A stretch of DNA of 64,000 nt, taken from Alteromonas sp. RKMC-009. GTDB lineage: Bacteria > Pseudomonadota > Gammaproteobacteria > Enterobacterales > Alteromonadaceae. Both the position numbers and the translations under genes were made by a program. The notes beneath the pieces are model-generated. The model was given only the letters and a program-made list of their open reading frames with translations, was not told where the DNA came from and made no database searches. Location of the stretch: the NCBI RefSeq assembly GCF_003584565.2, contig NZ_CP031010.1:2480001-2544000 (forward strand). The letters run 5' to 3'. This document shows positions 35,052-43,679 of this stretch, in pieces (the stretch's first letter is position 1; each line of letters begins with the position of its first letter).

Positions 35052-35092
35052 ACTATAGAGCATAGTCAGACAACAATCTTGATACGCATCAA
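35052..35092 (-). promoter_or_regulatory. FNR-dependent (class II) promoter of the usp gene
   Basis: TTGATACGCATCAA (35079-35092) is a perfect FNR site (TTGAT-N4-ATCAA). On the minus strand TATAGT (35057-35052) gives a start near 35045, which puts the site centre about 40.5 bases upstream, as in FNR class II promoters. Confidence 0.8.
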
Positions 35093-35094
35093 TT

Positions 35095-36723
35095 TTAAAC
35101 CGCTTTGGTGTCTTCTTCTATTTTTGCCAGATGACTCACAGGCATAAAACTCATAGGGCTGGCTTCTGCCACATGCAGTTTGAATGCATCAGCAATTTTA
35201 TCCGTTAAAAAACTGCCCCGTTTTACCAGCGGAAAAATCTCGTCGTAACGCATAACTTGTGTCTGGTTAACCCTGCGGAAAATATGCGTGCGGTTCAACG
35301 ACGAATGAGACTGATGACCGGTGGAAGACAGAATATCCATAAAAGCAGTAACCGTCTTTTTATGAAAGCGGTACACGCGCTCGTATTTGTCTTCAACAAC
35401 CAGCCCTCTTGCCAGTTTCGGATCCTGTGTGGCTACGCCGGTAGGACACTTATTCGTATTACAGGACAAACTTTGCACACAACCAAGAGACAACATCATT
35501 CCACGGGCACTGTTACATAAATCTGCTCCCAGGCTCAGGTTTTTGACCAAATCAAATGCAGTAATTATTTTCCCTGAGGCAATGAGTTTAATTTCCCGTC
35601 TTAAATCAAATCCGGTGAGACAGTCATCCACGAATGCCAGTGCTTCACGCAGCGGAAAGCCGATAGAGTTGGCATATTCCAGCGGCGCTGCACCCGTCCC
35701 GCCTTCACCGCCGTCTACAGTGATAAAATCCGGACATATACCGGTTTCCACCATAGCCTTACAAATGGCGATAAACTCGCTCTTTCGTCCCAGTGACAGC
35801 TTAAACCCCACCGGCTTACCCTCTGACATATCCCGTAAATCGCGGATAAAATGCATCATTTCAAGAGGGGTTGAGAATGCGGTATGTCTTGGCGGCGAGT
35901 CTACCTGAGTGCCGGGTTCAACACCTCTGACTCGGGCAATTTCCGGAGTATTCTTATGTGCAGGCAATATTCCGCCATGGCCCGGTTTAGCCCCCTGAGA
36001 CAGTTTTATTTCTATCATTTTTACATTCGGGTGACGGGCTTTCTCTTCAAATAATTTCGCATTAAAGGAACCGTCGTCATTACGGCAACCAAAATATCCT
36101 GTACCGATTTGCCATACCACATCACCACCATTGTCCAGATGGTACGGTGTCAGACCGCCCTCACCTGTGTTATGGCTGAAACCACCTTTGGCCGCACCTT
36201 TGTTCAGCGCCTGCACGGCGTTCGCACTGAGTGCGCCAAAACTCATGGCTGAAATATTCAGCACACTGGATGCATAGGGTTGTTTACAGGCTGAAGAGCC
36301 GATTGTTACCCTGGGATCCTCTTCCATTTCATCAATTTCCATTGCTGAAAGAGAATGCCCAATCCATTCATACCCATTTTCATAAGTGTCCAGCTGGGTA
36401 CCGAATGGCGAACTGTCTGTAGCATTCTTTGCCCGCTGATACACAATTGAGCGGTGCATGCGACTGATGGGCGTACCGTCAGTTTCAGACTCAAGCAAAT
36501 ATTGCTGGATGAAGGGACGTAAGCCTTCTACCAGCCAGCGGCCTCTGCCGATAAAAGGAAAATTCCGCAAAATTGAATGGTGATTCTGCGTAAGGTCATA
36601 AAGTGCAATGAGAAGACAAAGTCCGGTGAGAGGAAGCAACCACAAGAGATAATGCCAGACCACTGCCAGAGCGGCATTTATCAAAAAGATAAGGGTTAAA
36701 CTTACAATAATTCGTTTGTGCAT
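35095..36723 (-). CDS. FMN-binding glutamate-synthase-like protein
   Basis: A 542-residue protein of the GltB-like FMN domain family (single-domain 'archaeal-type' glutamate synthase). Two N-terminal hydrophobic segments (residues 5-45) probably anchor it to the membrane. The FMN/2-oxoglutarate barrel shows NTGEGGLTPYHLDNGGDVVW, KPGHGGILPAHKN, ITVDGGEGGTGAAPLEY and the Fe-S cysteine cluster GCVQSLSCNTNKCPTGVATQ. There is no amidotransferase domain, so it would use ammonia or another donor. The real reaction of this family is not settled. It is a single minus-strand gene after the FNR-controlled usp promoter. Confidence 0.88.
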   Translation of the reverse strand: MHKRIIVSLTLIFLINAALAVVWHYLLWLLPLTGLCLLIALYDLTQNHHSILRNFPFIGRGRWLVEGLRPFIQQYLLESETDGTPISRMHRSIVYQRAKNATDSSPFGTQLDTYENGYEWIGHSLSAMEIDEMEEDPRVTIGSSACKQPYASSVLNISAMSFGALSANAVQALNKGAAKGGFSHNTGEGGLTPYHLDNGGDVVWQIGTGYFGCRNDDGSFNAKLFEEKARHPNVKMIEIKLSQGAKPGHGGILPAHKNTPEIARVRGVEPGTQVDSPPRHTAFSTPLEMMHFIRDLRDMSEGKPVGFKLSLGRKSEFIAICKAMVETGICPDFITVDGGEGGTGAAPLEYANSIGFPLREALAFVDDCLTGFDLRREIKLIASGKIITAFDLVKNLSLGADLCNSARGMMLSLGCVQSLSCNTNKCPTGVATQDPKLARGLVVEDKYERVYRFHKKTVTAFMDILSSTGHQSHSSLNRTHIFRRVNQTQVMRYDEIFPLVKRGSFLTDKIADAFKLHVAEASPMSFMPVSHLAKIEEDTKAV

Positions 36724-36970
36724 AGTGCTTGTTCCGGTAATAACTGCGCCGTATTACGCTTTTAAGCGTAAGACCATAACAAAGATCATGAAAAGAAAGG
36801 CATTTTTTCGCTCACAGGGTATTTCTGATATGTCGCCATCTTAACGTAAAGAACCCTCGTTATTGTTGAGACAGATCAGATAAATAAGCACAATCAAAGA
36901 TTTACAAAATGATGCTGTTATCGCATCCTTTTATCAGGCTTTTTTAAACCGGAATAGATCAGCGGGTTTC

Positions 36971-38548
36971 ATGGAATATACATTTCTTCTCTTTGCTTTC
37001 GTGTGTGGACTCTCAGTGAAAATGATAGGCATACCACCTCTGGTAGGATATCTGGTTGCCGGTTTCGCGCTGAATGCTGCAGGACAACAAATGACCGGTG
37101 AGCTGCAACATATTGCAGATCTCGGGATCACCATCATGTTGTTTACCATTGGCCTGAAGCTTAATGTCCGCGATCTCAGCAAACGTGAAGTCTGGGCCGG
37201 TAGTATCGCCCATACCCTTATCTGGGTTGGTATTGTTGCCGGAGCGCTCTACATACTGGCTGCTGTTGCAGCATTCTGGTTTGGTGACATATCTTTTGAA
37301 TCAGCTCTACTGATTGCCTTTGCGTTAAGTTTCAGCAGTACCGTTTGTGTGATAAAAGTCCTGGAAGAAAGCGGAGAAAGCAAAACCCGCCACGGAAAAC
37401 TGGCCATCGGCATACTGGTTATGCAGGATGTGTTTGCAGTGGTGTTCCTTGTCGCTGCAACGGGTAAACTGCCGTCTGTTTATGCGCTGGGCTTGCTGGC
37501 TGTATTCCCGCTGATGCCGCTGCTTAACCGTATTATCGATAAATCAGGTCACGGCGAGTTACTGCCTCTTACCGGGTTTGTGCTCGCGCTGGGCGGATAC
37601 CACCTGTTTGACCTGGTGAATATTAAAGGTGATCTCGGCGCCCTGCTCACCGGAATCATTCTGGCTAAACACCCCAAAGCCACAGAGCTGTCTAAATCAT
37701 TGCTGGCTTTTAAGGATTTATTTCTCATCGGCTTCTTTCTGTCTATCGGCCTGACAGCCCTGCCGGATTTCAATATGATCATGGCTGCACTTATTCTGTG
37801 TGTATTCCTTGCCGTTAAAGCCACGCTTTTCTTCGGTTTATTCACCTGGCTGCGCTTACGGGCGAGAACCAGCTATCTCACTTCACTGGTGCTGGGGAAC
37901 TACAGTGAATTCGGCCTCATAGTCGCCGCATTAGCAGTAAGTCTGGGAATGCTGAGCGAAAGCTGGCTGGTCATTATTGCGCTGGCCGTTTCTATTTCAT
38001 TTGTAATTACCAGCATCATGTACCGGAACAGTCACGGCCGTTATCTGCGTATCAAAAACGGCATTCAGAAATTCGAAAGTCCTGTCCGCCTCAAAGAAGA
38101 CATTTATCCGGTGGTCACCAATGCCGAGTTCCTTGTTATCGGGATGGGCCGTGTAGGTCTGGGTGCATTTAACTCTCTGCATAAACTGGCCGACTCTGCT
38201 GTATGGGGAATGGATGCCGACAGAGTAAAAATAAACCGCCTGCAACAGGAAGGACTCAATGTTATCTGCGGAGACGGTGAAGACGTGGACTTGTGGGAAA
38301 ACCTCGATACCTCCAACGTAAAACTGATCCTGCTTGCTTTACCCTCTATTGAGGACGCGGTGAATATTACCCGACAGCTTCAGTTCTCGGGATACACTGG
38401 CAAGATCGCTGCCATCGCCCGCTATGAAGATGAGGTGGAAACCTTATTAAGTAAAGGTGTAGACAAGGTATTTAACTTTTTCACCGAGGCAGGCCTGGGT
38501 TTTGCTGAAGAATCATTGGCTTATGTTAATGATTCATCTGCTAAATAG
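36971..38548 (+). CDS. CPA2 cation:proton antiporter with TrkA-N domain (KefB/RosB-like)
   Basis: A 525-residue inner-membrane protein. About 12 helices of the Na+/H+ exchanger fold occupy residues 1-365, with GIPPLVGYLVAGFALN, LFTIGLKLNVRDL, SFSSTVCVIKVLEE and KGDLGALLTGIILAKHPKA as landmarks. A cytosolic TrkA-N (RCK) domain follows, with the nucleotide-binding VIGMGRVGLGAFNSL and an Asp at the second strand. It probably exports K+ or Na+ in exchange for protons, gated by a nucleotide. It stands alone, divergent from the glutamate-synthase-like gene. Confidence 0.9.
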   Translation: MEYTFLLFAFVCGLSVKMIGIPPLVGYLVAGFALNAAGQQMTGELQHIADLGITIMLFTIGLKLNVRDLSKREVWAGSIAHTLIWVGIVAGALYILAAVAAFWFGDISFESALLIAFALSFSSTVCVIKVLEESGESKTRHGKLAIGILVMQDVFAVVFLVAATGKLPSVYALGLLAVFPLMPLLNRIIDKSGHGELLPLTGFVLALGGYHLFDLVNIKGDLGALLTGIILAKHPKATELSKSLLAFKDLFLIGFFLSIGLTALPDFNMIMAALILCVFLAVKATLFFGLFTWLRLRARTSYLTSLVLGNYSEFGLIVAALAVSLGMLSESWLVIIALAVSISFVITSIMYRNSHGRYLRIKNGIQKFESPVRLKEDIYPVVTNAEFLVIGMGRVGLGAFNSLHKLADSAVWGMDADRVKINRLQQEGLNVICGDGEDVDLWENLDTSNVKLILLALPSIEDAVNITRQLQFSGYTGKIAAIARYEDEVETLLSKGVDKVFNFFTEAGLGFAEESLAYVNDSSAK

Positions 38549-38575
38549 AGGACTAATAAGAACACAGGACGACAT

Positions 38576-38594
38576 GGAAATTGTTATCATTTAC
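38576..38594. promoter_or_regulatory. Possible Fur box upstream of the bacterioferritin genes
   Basis: By eye this 19-base stretch (GGAAATTGTTATCATTTAC) agrees with the Fur consensus GATAATGATAATCATTATC at about 12 positions. It lies some 26 bp upstream of the predicted -35 element. Iron control of bacterioferritin is common, but the match is modest. Confidence 0.4.
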
Positions 38595-38619
38595 ATATCA
38601 TTGATTTATAAAGATTTTT

Positions 38620-38648
38620 TTGATTTAACGCAAAGGTTGCCATATACT
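38620..38648 (+). promoter_or_regulatory. Sigma-70 promoter of the bfr operon
   Basis: TTGATT (38620-38625) and TATACT (38643-38648) are separated by 17 bp, with the ATG of the first bacterioferritin gene 28 bases after the -10 element. AAGGAA serves as its ribosome-binding site. Confidence 0.7.
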
Positions 38649-38676
38649 GTGTGCAGTTAATTTAAGGAATACCGTT

Positions 38677-39153
38677 ATGAAAGGCGATAAACAAGTCATC
38701 GCGAAACTCAACGAAGTATTGACCAGTGAACTGACGTCCATTAATCAGTATTTTCTGCATGCACGGATGTTTAAAAACTGGGGCTTCGGCGAGCTCAACG
38801 AAAAGAATTACAAGAAGTCCATCAAAGACATGAAGCAGGCCGATGCTATCATCGAGCGTGTTCTGTTTTTAGAAGGACTTCCGAACCTGCAGGCACTGGG
38901 CAAGCTGTATATCGGTGAAGACACCGTAGAGATGCTTAAGTGTGACAGCCGTTTTCAGTTGGAACAAATTCCCCTGCTGAAAGACGCCATCAAGCTTTGC
39001 GAAGAAAAGCAGGATTACGTAAGCCGTGACCTGCTGGAAGATATTCTGGAGTACGAAGAAGAGCATCTCGACTGGATTGAAACCCAGGAATATCAGATTG
39101 ATGCAATGGGTCTTGAAACGTACCTGCTAAAACAGATTGAGGGAGATGACTAA
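38677..39153 (+). CDS. bfr: Bacterioferritin, haem-type subunit with degenerate ferroxidase site
   Basis: A 158-residue ferritin-like subunit that aligns without gaps to E. coli Bfr. The haem ligand Met52 is kept (KDMKQAD). Of the di-iron ligands, Glu18, Glu127 and His130 remain, but positions 51, 54 and 94 are Asp, Gln and Gln instead of Glu, His and Glu. So it can bind haem at the dimer interface but probably cannot oxidise iron efficiently. It overlaps the second bfr gene by one base (TAATG), consistent with making a mixed 24-mer. Iron storage in the cytosol is the established family role. Confidence 0.93.
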   Translation: MKGDKQVIAKLNEVLTSELTSINQYFLHARMFKNWGFGELNEKNYKKSIKDMKQADAIIERVLFLEGLPNLQALGKLYIGEDTVEMLKCDSRFQLEQIPLLKDAIKLCEEKQDYVSRDLLEDILEYEEEHLDWIETQEYQIDAMGLETYLLKQIEGDD

Positions 39154-39620
39154 TGAAAGGTAACGCGAAAATCAATGACGCGCTGAATGAGCTGTTGTCT
39201 TATGAACTGGCAGCAATGGATCAGTATTTCATTCACTCTCAGATGTATCTGGACTGGGGCCTGAACAAGCTTTACGAGCGCATCAACCATGAGTTTGATG
39301 ACGAAAAAGGCCATGCCACAAAACTGATTGAACGCATGCTGTTTTTAGAAGGCACGCCTGACATGGTTACCCGTACCGGCTATAAGGTTGGTCACGACGT
39401 ACCGTCAATGCTGGAAAGTGACTTACGCGTTGAATACGAAGTCGATGCTAAACTGAAAGAAGTTATCGCCTTGTGTGAACAGGAAAATGACTACGTTACC
39501 CGTGATATCCTGGTTGAATTACTTGACGACACGGAAGTAGATCACGCTCACTGGCTGGAACAGCAACTGGGCCTGATTAAGCGCCTGGGTCTGCAGCTTT
39601 ACATGCACTCACAGATGTAA
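39153..39620 (+). CDS. bfr: Bacterioferritin, ferroxidase-type subunit lacking the haem Met
   Basis: A 155-residue bacterioferritin. Glu18, Tyr25, Glu51, His54 and Glu94 are all present, and the last ExxH pair (TEVDHAHW, Glu128/His131) is shifted by one residue through a single insertion. Position 52, the axial haem ligand Met in E. coli, is Lys here (DEKGHAT). It should therefore carry the working di-iron centre but depend on the partner subunit for haem. The pattern resembles two-subunit bacterioferritins of Neisseria and Magnetospirillum. A hairpin terminator follows. Confidence 0.93.
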   Translation: MKGNAKINDALNELLSYELAAMDQYFIHSQMYLDWGLNKLYERINHEFDDEKGHATKLIERMLFLEGTPDMVTRTGYKVGHDVPSMLESDLRVEYEVDAKLKEVIALCEQENDYVTRDILVELLDDTEVDHAHWLEQQLGLIKRLGLQLYMHSQM

Positions 39621-39640
39621 GCCGGATTGTTTCGATAAAT

Positions 39641-39670
39641 GCCCTGACCTGTTCAGGGCATTTTTGTTTC
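39641..39670 (+). terminator. Terminator after the bfr operon
   Basis: TGCCCTGA (39641-39648) and TCAGGGCA (39654-39661) form an 8-bp stem followed by TTTTTGTTT. It overlaps the 3' end of the opposing hypothetical gene. Confidence 0.85.
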
Positions 39671-40105
39671 GAAGAACATCACGTAGGGGTCCGGTTTATC
39701 TTTTACATGGATCAACATTTTCCAGCGCATTTGTGGCTCAGAACAACTCCCCAGCATAAACCATCCGGACCAGCTGCCTTCTTTTATCCGTTCTGCCAGC
39801 ACCGGCACCTTGCCCATATACATGTTTACCCCTTCAATCCAAACACTCTCAATTTGTTGAGAAAAGGGTAAAGAAAAGTTAACTGTTATCGATTCTTCTG
39901 CCTCCGGTATACTTTCAAACGTGGCAGAAACCTTATTTTGTTCATGGCCAATTTCACAGGTCAAATTGACAAATGTACACGGATTGCCTAAACCGTTATC
40001 TATGTCAGTTGTTGTTACCTGTTGCTTTGAAAGATACACACCCAGCGCCAAGATCAGAATGAGTGTGGGAATGATGAATTTTTGCGCTTTTTTTGTTGTT
40101 TTCAT
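39653..40105 (-). CDS. Membrane-anchored hypothetical protein, FixH/YtkA-like topology
   Basis: A 150-residue protein with one N-terminal membrane helix (FIIPTLILILALGVYL) and a periplasmic beta-rich domain. Three mature-domain cysteines (NPCTFVNLTCEIG, LGSCSEP) and a methionine-rich segment (GVNMYMGKVPV, then MRWKM) are notable. The layout (short anchor, strands, Met motif) recalls FixH/YtkA-type proteins linked to cytochrome oxidase assembly. It is divergent from ccoN across a 230-bp region with an FNR box, which suggests a shared role with the cbb3 oxidase, perhaps in copper handling. That role is inference. Confidence 0.75.
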   Translation of the reverse strand: MKTTKKAQKFIIPTLILILALGVYLSKQQVTTTDIDNGLGNPCTFVNLTCEIGHEQNKVSATFESIPEAEESITVNFSLPFSQQIESVWIEGVNMYMGKVPVLAERIKEGSWSGWFMLGSCSEPQMRWKMLIHVKDKPDPYVMFFETKMP

Positions 40106-40146
40106 GTGAAAATTATACTGTAAATAGCGACGGTTTATTACTACCT

Positions 40147-40160
40147 TTGACGGAGATCAA
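40147..40160 (+). promoter_or_regulatory. FNR box upstream of ccoN
   Basis: TTGACGGAGATCAA fits the FNR/Anr/EtrA consensus TTGAY-N4-ATCAA. It lies 176 bases before the ccoN ATG and 42 bases from the divergent hypothetical gene. A -10-like TATGGT lies downstream at 40173-40178. cbb3 operons are classic FNR targets. Confidence 0.85.
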
Positions 40161-40335
40161 CCCCGACTAGTTTATGGTATCTTTTTGTAAATAAAAATCT
40201 TATTATCCGCGTACCAGCTGACCTGTCTATAATTACAACAGAATTAAAAAGGTCAAGCGTTAAGCCTGCAACTTGCGCAAAACCGGAATCCGGCAGTTGG
40301 AAACCCATTTACCATTGAAGTGGAATATCAATCAA

Positions 40336-41769
40336 ATGAGTGAAATAAGCCAAGCACAACCTGATTACAACTATAAAGTAGTCAGGCAATTTACCATCAT
40401 GACAATCGTCTGGGGTATTATCGGCATGGGGCTGGGAGTATTTATTGCTGCGCAATTGTTTGCTCCTGCACTTAACTTCGATACACCCTGGCTGACGTTT
40501 TCCCGATTAAGACCGTTACATACCAACGCAGTCATTTTCGCTTTCGGCGGATGTGCACTGTTTGCAACGTCTTATTATATTGTTCAGCGTACCAGTCAGG
40601 TACGTTTATTCAGCGACAAACTTGCTGCCTTTACCTTTTGGGGCTGGCAGGCCGTTATCGTTCTTGCTGTTGTCACTTTGCCCTTCGGCATTACTTCCAG
40701 CAAGGAATACGCTGAACTTGAATGGCCTATCGATATCCTTATCGCGCTGGTCTGGATTGCTTACATCATAAATTTTTTCGGTACCATCATCATTCGTAAG
40801 GTATCGCACATTTATGTAGCAAACTGGTTCCTCGGCGCGTTTATGCTTACCGTAGCAGTGCTCCACATCGGTAACAGTATGGCGATTCCGGTTTCCTTCA
40901 CGAAATCTTATTCACTGTATGCAGGTGCGGTGGATGCCATGATGCAGTGGTGGTATGGACACAATGCGGTTGGCTTTTTCCTGACAGCGGGTTTCCTTGG
41001 CATGATGTACTACTTCGTGCCTAAACAGGCGGGACGCCCGGTGTACTCTTACCGCTTATCCATTATTCACTTCTGGGCTCTGATTTCACTATACATCTGG
41101 GCCGGTCCTCACCACCTTCACTTCACGGCGCTGCCAGACTGGACGCAGTCCCTGGGTATGGTGATGTCGGTTATTCTGTTCGTGCCCTCCTGGGGCGGCA
41201 TGATCAACGGGATCATGACATTGTCAGGTGCATGGCACAAGCTGCGTACGGACCCGGTGCTGCGTTTCCTGATTGTTTCATTGTCTTTCTACGGCATGTC
41301 GACCTTTGAAGGCCCGATGATGGCCATCAAAACCGTCAATGCGCTGTCTCACTACACCGACTGGACTATCGGTCACGTTCACTCAGGCGCACTGGGCTGG
41401 GTAGCCATGGTGTCCATCGGCTCTGTATATCACCTCATTCCTGTATTGTTCGGACAACGTGCAATGTACTCCACCAAACTGGTGAACGTGCACTTCTGGC
41501 TGGCTACTATTGGAGTGGTGCTTTACATCGTTGCCATGTGGATGTCCGGTGTACTGCAAGGTCTCATGTGGCGAGCAGTGAACGCCGACGGAACGCTGAC
41601 CTACAGCTTCGTTGAGTCACTGGAAGCCTCCAAACCCTTCTATGTTGTGCGCTTTATCGGTGGTGTGTTTGTGGTTGCCGGCATGCTGGTGATGGCCTAC
41701 AACACCTGGAAAACTGTACGTGCGCCCAAGGGCAGCATTGCAGCTGAACCCGCCGCGCAGGCAGCATAA
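40336..41769 (+). CDS. ccoN: Cytochrome c oxidase, cbb3-type, subunit I
   Basis: A 477-residue integral membrane protein with 12 or more helices, the catalytic subunit of the high-affinity cbb3 oxidase, which reduces O2 to water while pumping protons. Haem and Cu ligands are visible: the low-spin haem His in [13 protein letters not shown], the CuB His (with the cross-linked Tyr region) in [11 protein letters not shown] and [13 protein letters not shown], and the haem ligands in [13 protein letters not shown]. The start at 40336 is preferred over the upstream frame start (40273) because family members begin close to this point. First gene of ccoNOQP under an FNR box. Confidence 0.97.
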   Translation: MSEISQAQPDYNYKVVRQFTIMTIVWGIIGMGLGVFIAAQLFAPALNFDTPWLTFSRLRPLHTNAVIFAFGGCALFATSYYIVQRTSQVRLFSDKLAAFTFWGWQAVIVLAVVTLPFGITSSKEYAELEWPIDILIALVWIAYIINFFGTIIIRKVSHIYVANWFLGAFMLTVAVLHIGNSMAIPVSFTKSYSLYAGAVDAMMQWWYGHNAVGFFLTAGFLGMMYYFVPKQAGRPVYSYRLSIIHFWALISLYIWAGPHHLHFTALPDWTQSLGMVMSVILFVPSWGGMINGIMTLSGAWHKLRTDPVLRFLIVSLSFYGMSTFEGPMMAIKTVNALSHYTDWTIGHVHSGALGWVAMVSIGSVYHLIPVLFGQRAMYSTKLVNVHFWLATIGVVLYIVAMWMSGVLQGLMWRAVNADGTLTYSFVESLEASKPFYVVRFIGGVFVVAGMLVMAYNTWKTVRAPKGSIAAEPAAQAA

Positions 41770-41781
41770 GGAGTCGTTGTT

Positions 41782-42387
41782 GTGAAGAATCCACATGAAA
41801 TAATTGAGAAAAACATTGGCCTGATGACTGTGCTTATTCTGATTGCTATCAGTTTTGGTGCTTTAGTTCAAATTTTGCCGCTGATGTTTCAGCAACAGGT
41901 ACTTGAACCGGTTAAGGGATTAAAACCCTATACAGCACTGCAACTGGAAGGTCGCGATATCTACATCCGTGAAGGGTGTGTTGGCTGTCACAGCCAGATG
42001 ATTCGTCCGTTCCGTGCCGAAACAGAACGTTACGGCCACTATTCAGTTGCCGGTGAGTCGGTATGGGAGCATCCCTTCCTGTGGGGGTCAAAACGTACCG
42101 GTCCTGACCTGGCGCGTGTTGGTGGCCGCTACAGTGACGAATGGCACCGTGTTCACCTGATTAATCCCCGCAACGTGGTACCGGAGTCTAACATGCCCGG
42201 TTTCCCGTGGCTGGCAGAGAATACGCTCAGCGGTGAAGATACCGCGAAGAAAATGGAAGTGTTCCGCGGCTTTGGTGTGCCTTACACCGATGATGATATC
42301 GCCGGTGCACAGGCGGCAGTAAAGGGTAAAACAGAAATGCAGGCCCTGATTGCTTACCTTCAATCCCTCGGCACATATCTGAACTGA
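41782..42387 (+). CDS. ccoO: Cytochrome c oxidase, cbb3-type, subunit II
   Basis: A 201-residue mono-haem cytochrome c anchored by one N-terminal helix ([20 protein letters not shown]). The haem c site is [15 protein letters not shown]. The family segment [20 protein letters not shown] and [17 protein letters not shown] follow. It passes electrons from CcoP to CcoN. The start codon is GTG, with AAGGAG 9 bases upstream and 12 bases after the ccoN stop. Confidence 0.96.
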   Translation: MKNPHEIIEKNIGLMTVLILIAISFGALVQILPLMFQQQVLEPVKGLKPYTALQLEGRDIYIREGCVGCHSQMIRPFRAETERYGHYSVAGESVWEHPFLWGSKRTGPDLARVGGRYSDEWHRVHLINPRNVVPESNMPGFPWLAENTLSGEDTAKKMEVFRGFGVPYTDDDIAGAQAAVKGKTEMQALIAYLQSLGTYLN

Positions 42388-42388
42388 T

Positions 42389-42562
42389 ATGGATCAGGGA
42401 ATAGCGGGCAGCATTTTTACTGTCGTAGTGTTTGTTTGCTTCATTGGTGTGGTCTGGTGGGCGTTCAGCGGTCGCAATAAAAAGCGATTCGACGAAGCGG
42501 CCAACCTGCCCTTTGCCGACGAAGTGAAAGAGAAATCTCAAAAGAATAAGCAGGAGTCTTGA
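42389..42562 (+). CDS. ccoQ: Cytochrome c oxidase, cbb3-type, subunit CcoQ
   Basis: A 57-residue small membrane protein: one helix (IFTVVVFVCFIGVVWWAFS) followed by the conserved RNKKRFDEAANLPFADE tail. CcoQ stabilises the assembled cbb3 complex, especially in the presence of oxygen. It starts one base after the ccoO stop and ends 4 bases before ccoP, as expected for the ccoNOQP order. Confidence 0.95.
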   Translation: MDQGIAGSIFTVVVFVCFIGVVWWAFSGRNKKRFDEAANLPFADEVKEKSQKNKQES

Positions 42563-42566
42563 ACTC

Positions 42567-43526
42567 ATGAGCACGTTTTGGACAATTTGGATCTCAGTGA
42601 TCACGCTGGGTACCATTATCGGCTGCTTCATCCTGTTACGCTGGGCACTGGCTAATAAAACCGGTGTAGCAGAAGGTGAAGGCATGGGGCACGTCTTCGA
42701 TGGTATCGAAGAAATTAATAACCAGTTACCCCGCTGGTGGACTATTTTATTTTACGTTTGTATCGTCTGGGGCTTTGTGTACCTCGCTTTGTTCCCGGGA
42801 TTAGGTGCATGGCAGGGTTTCCTTGGCTGGAAAAGTTCGAACCAGAACATCCAGTCACTGGAAGAATCTGCTCAGGCCCGTGCTGATGCGAAAGAGAACG
42901 GATTACTGGTTAAGTACGACCGCGAGCTGGATCAGGCTGCGGAATTGTATGACCCGATTTTCAAAAAATACGCGGCAGTACCGGTTGAAGAACTGGCCAA
43001 TGATCCTGAAGCAGTCAAAGTAGGACAACGTTTGTTTTTACAAAACTGTTCCCAGTGTCACGGTTCTGATGCAAGAGGCGCCAATGTGGGCTTCCCTAAC
43101 CTCACCGACGACGACTGGCTTTACGGAGGCAGCGGCGCAAAAATTGTTGAAACCCTTACTCTGGGTCGTCAGGCCGCTATGCCTGCATGGATTGCTTCCA
43201 TGGGTGAGCAAGGTATCAAAGAGACGGTTGCCTATGTACTCAGTTTGAGTGGCCGGGAACAGGGGCCTGAAATGACTGCGCTGATTGATGACGGAAAAGC
43301 CCGCTTTATGGTGTGTGCTGCCTGTCACGGCATGGACGGTAAAGGTAACCAGTTACTCGGGGCGCCGAATCTGACTGATAATATCTGGCTGTACGGTTCT
43401 TCTGAACAATCGGTCACTGAAACGCTCACTTACGGCCGGAATGGCGTGATGCCTTCATTCAAGAAAACCCTGGGTGATGACAAAATTCACGTTGTGGCCG
43501 CCTACGTGTACAGCCTGTCTAACTGA
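42567..43526 (+). CDS. ccoP: Cytochrome c oxidase, cbb3-type, subunit III
   Basis: A 319-residue di-haem cytochrome c. Two N-terminal hydrophobic segments (about 4-24 and 52-72) include the FixP_N motif NNQLPRWWTILFY. Two class I cytochrome c domains follow with NCSQCHGSDARG and VCAACHGMDGKG, each with a downstream Met ligand (AAMPAW, GVMPSF). It receives electrons from soluble cytochrome c or the bc1 complex. Last gene of ccoNOQP, with a strong terminator behind it. Confidence 0.96.
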   Translation: MSTFWTIWISVITLGTIIGCFILLRWALANKTGVAEGEGMGHVFDGIEEINNQLPRWWTILFYVCIVWGFVYLALFPGLGAWQGFLGWKSSNQNIQSLEESAQARADAKENGLLVKYDRELDQAAELYDPIFKKYAAVPVEELANDPEAVKVGQRLFLQNCSQCHGSDARGANVGFPNLTDDDWLYGGSGAKIVETLTLGRQAAMPAWIASMGEQGIKETVAYVLSLSGREQGPEMTALIDDGKARFMVCAACHGMDGKGNQLLGAPNLTDNIWLYGSSEQSVTETLTYGRNGVMPSFKKTLGDDKIHVVAAYVYSLSN

Positions 43527-43553
43527 CCCCGGTTAATTACACTGCTGTCATTC

Positions 43554-43580
43554 AAAAAGCCCTGTTTTCAGGGCTTTTTT
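43554..43580 (+). terminator. Terminator after ccoP
   Basis: AAAAGCCCTG (43555-43564) and CAGGGCTTTT (43569-43578) form a 10-bp stem with a TTTT loop and a T tract. It separates ccoNOQP from the assembly genes. Confidence 0.9.
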
Positions 43581-43601
43581 GTGTGAAAATACAAACAGAA
43601 C

Positions 43602-43642
43602 TTGATGGAAATCATCATAGTAAGTTTCATTTCCTGTAATCT
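43602..43642 (+). promoter_or_regulatory. FNR-like box and promoter of the fixH-ccoIS operon
   Basis: TTGATGGAAATCAT (43602-43615) differs from the FNR consensus only at the last base. TAATCT (43637-43642) would place transcription start near 43649, about 40.5 bases from the site centre. It fits a second FNR-dependent transcript for the oxidase maturation genes. Confidence 0.6.
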
Positions 43643-43679
43643 TGCACCTTCAGTTGTGCGCAGTTAAATAAGTGGTGAT

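Noticed and set aside
36866..36879. TTGAGACAGATCAG as an FNR box between the antiporter and glutamate-synthase-like genes
   Set aside because: It has mismatches in both half-sites, and no -10 element sits at the right distance.
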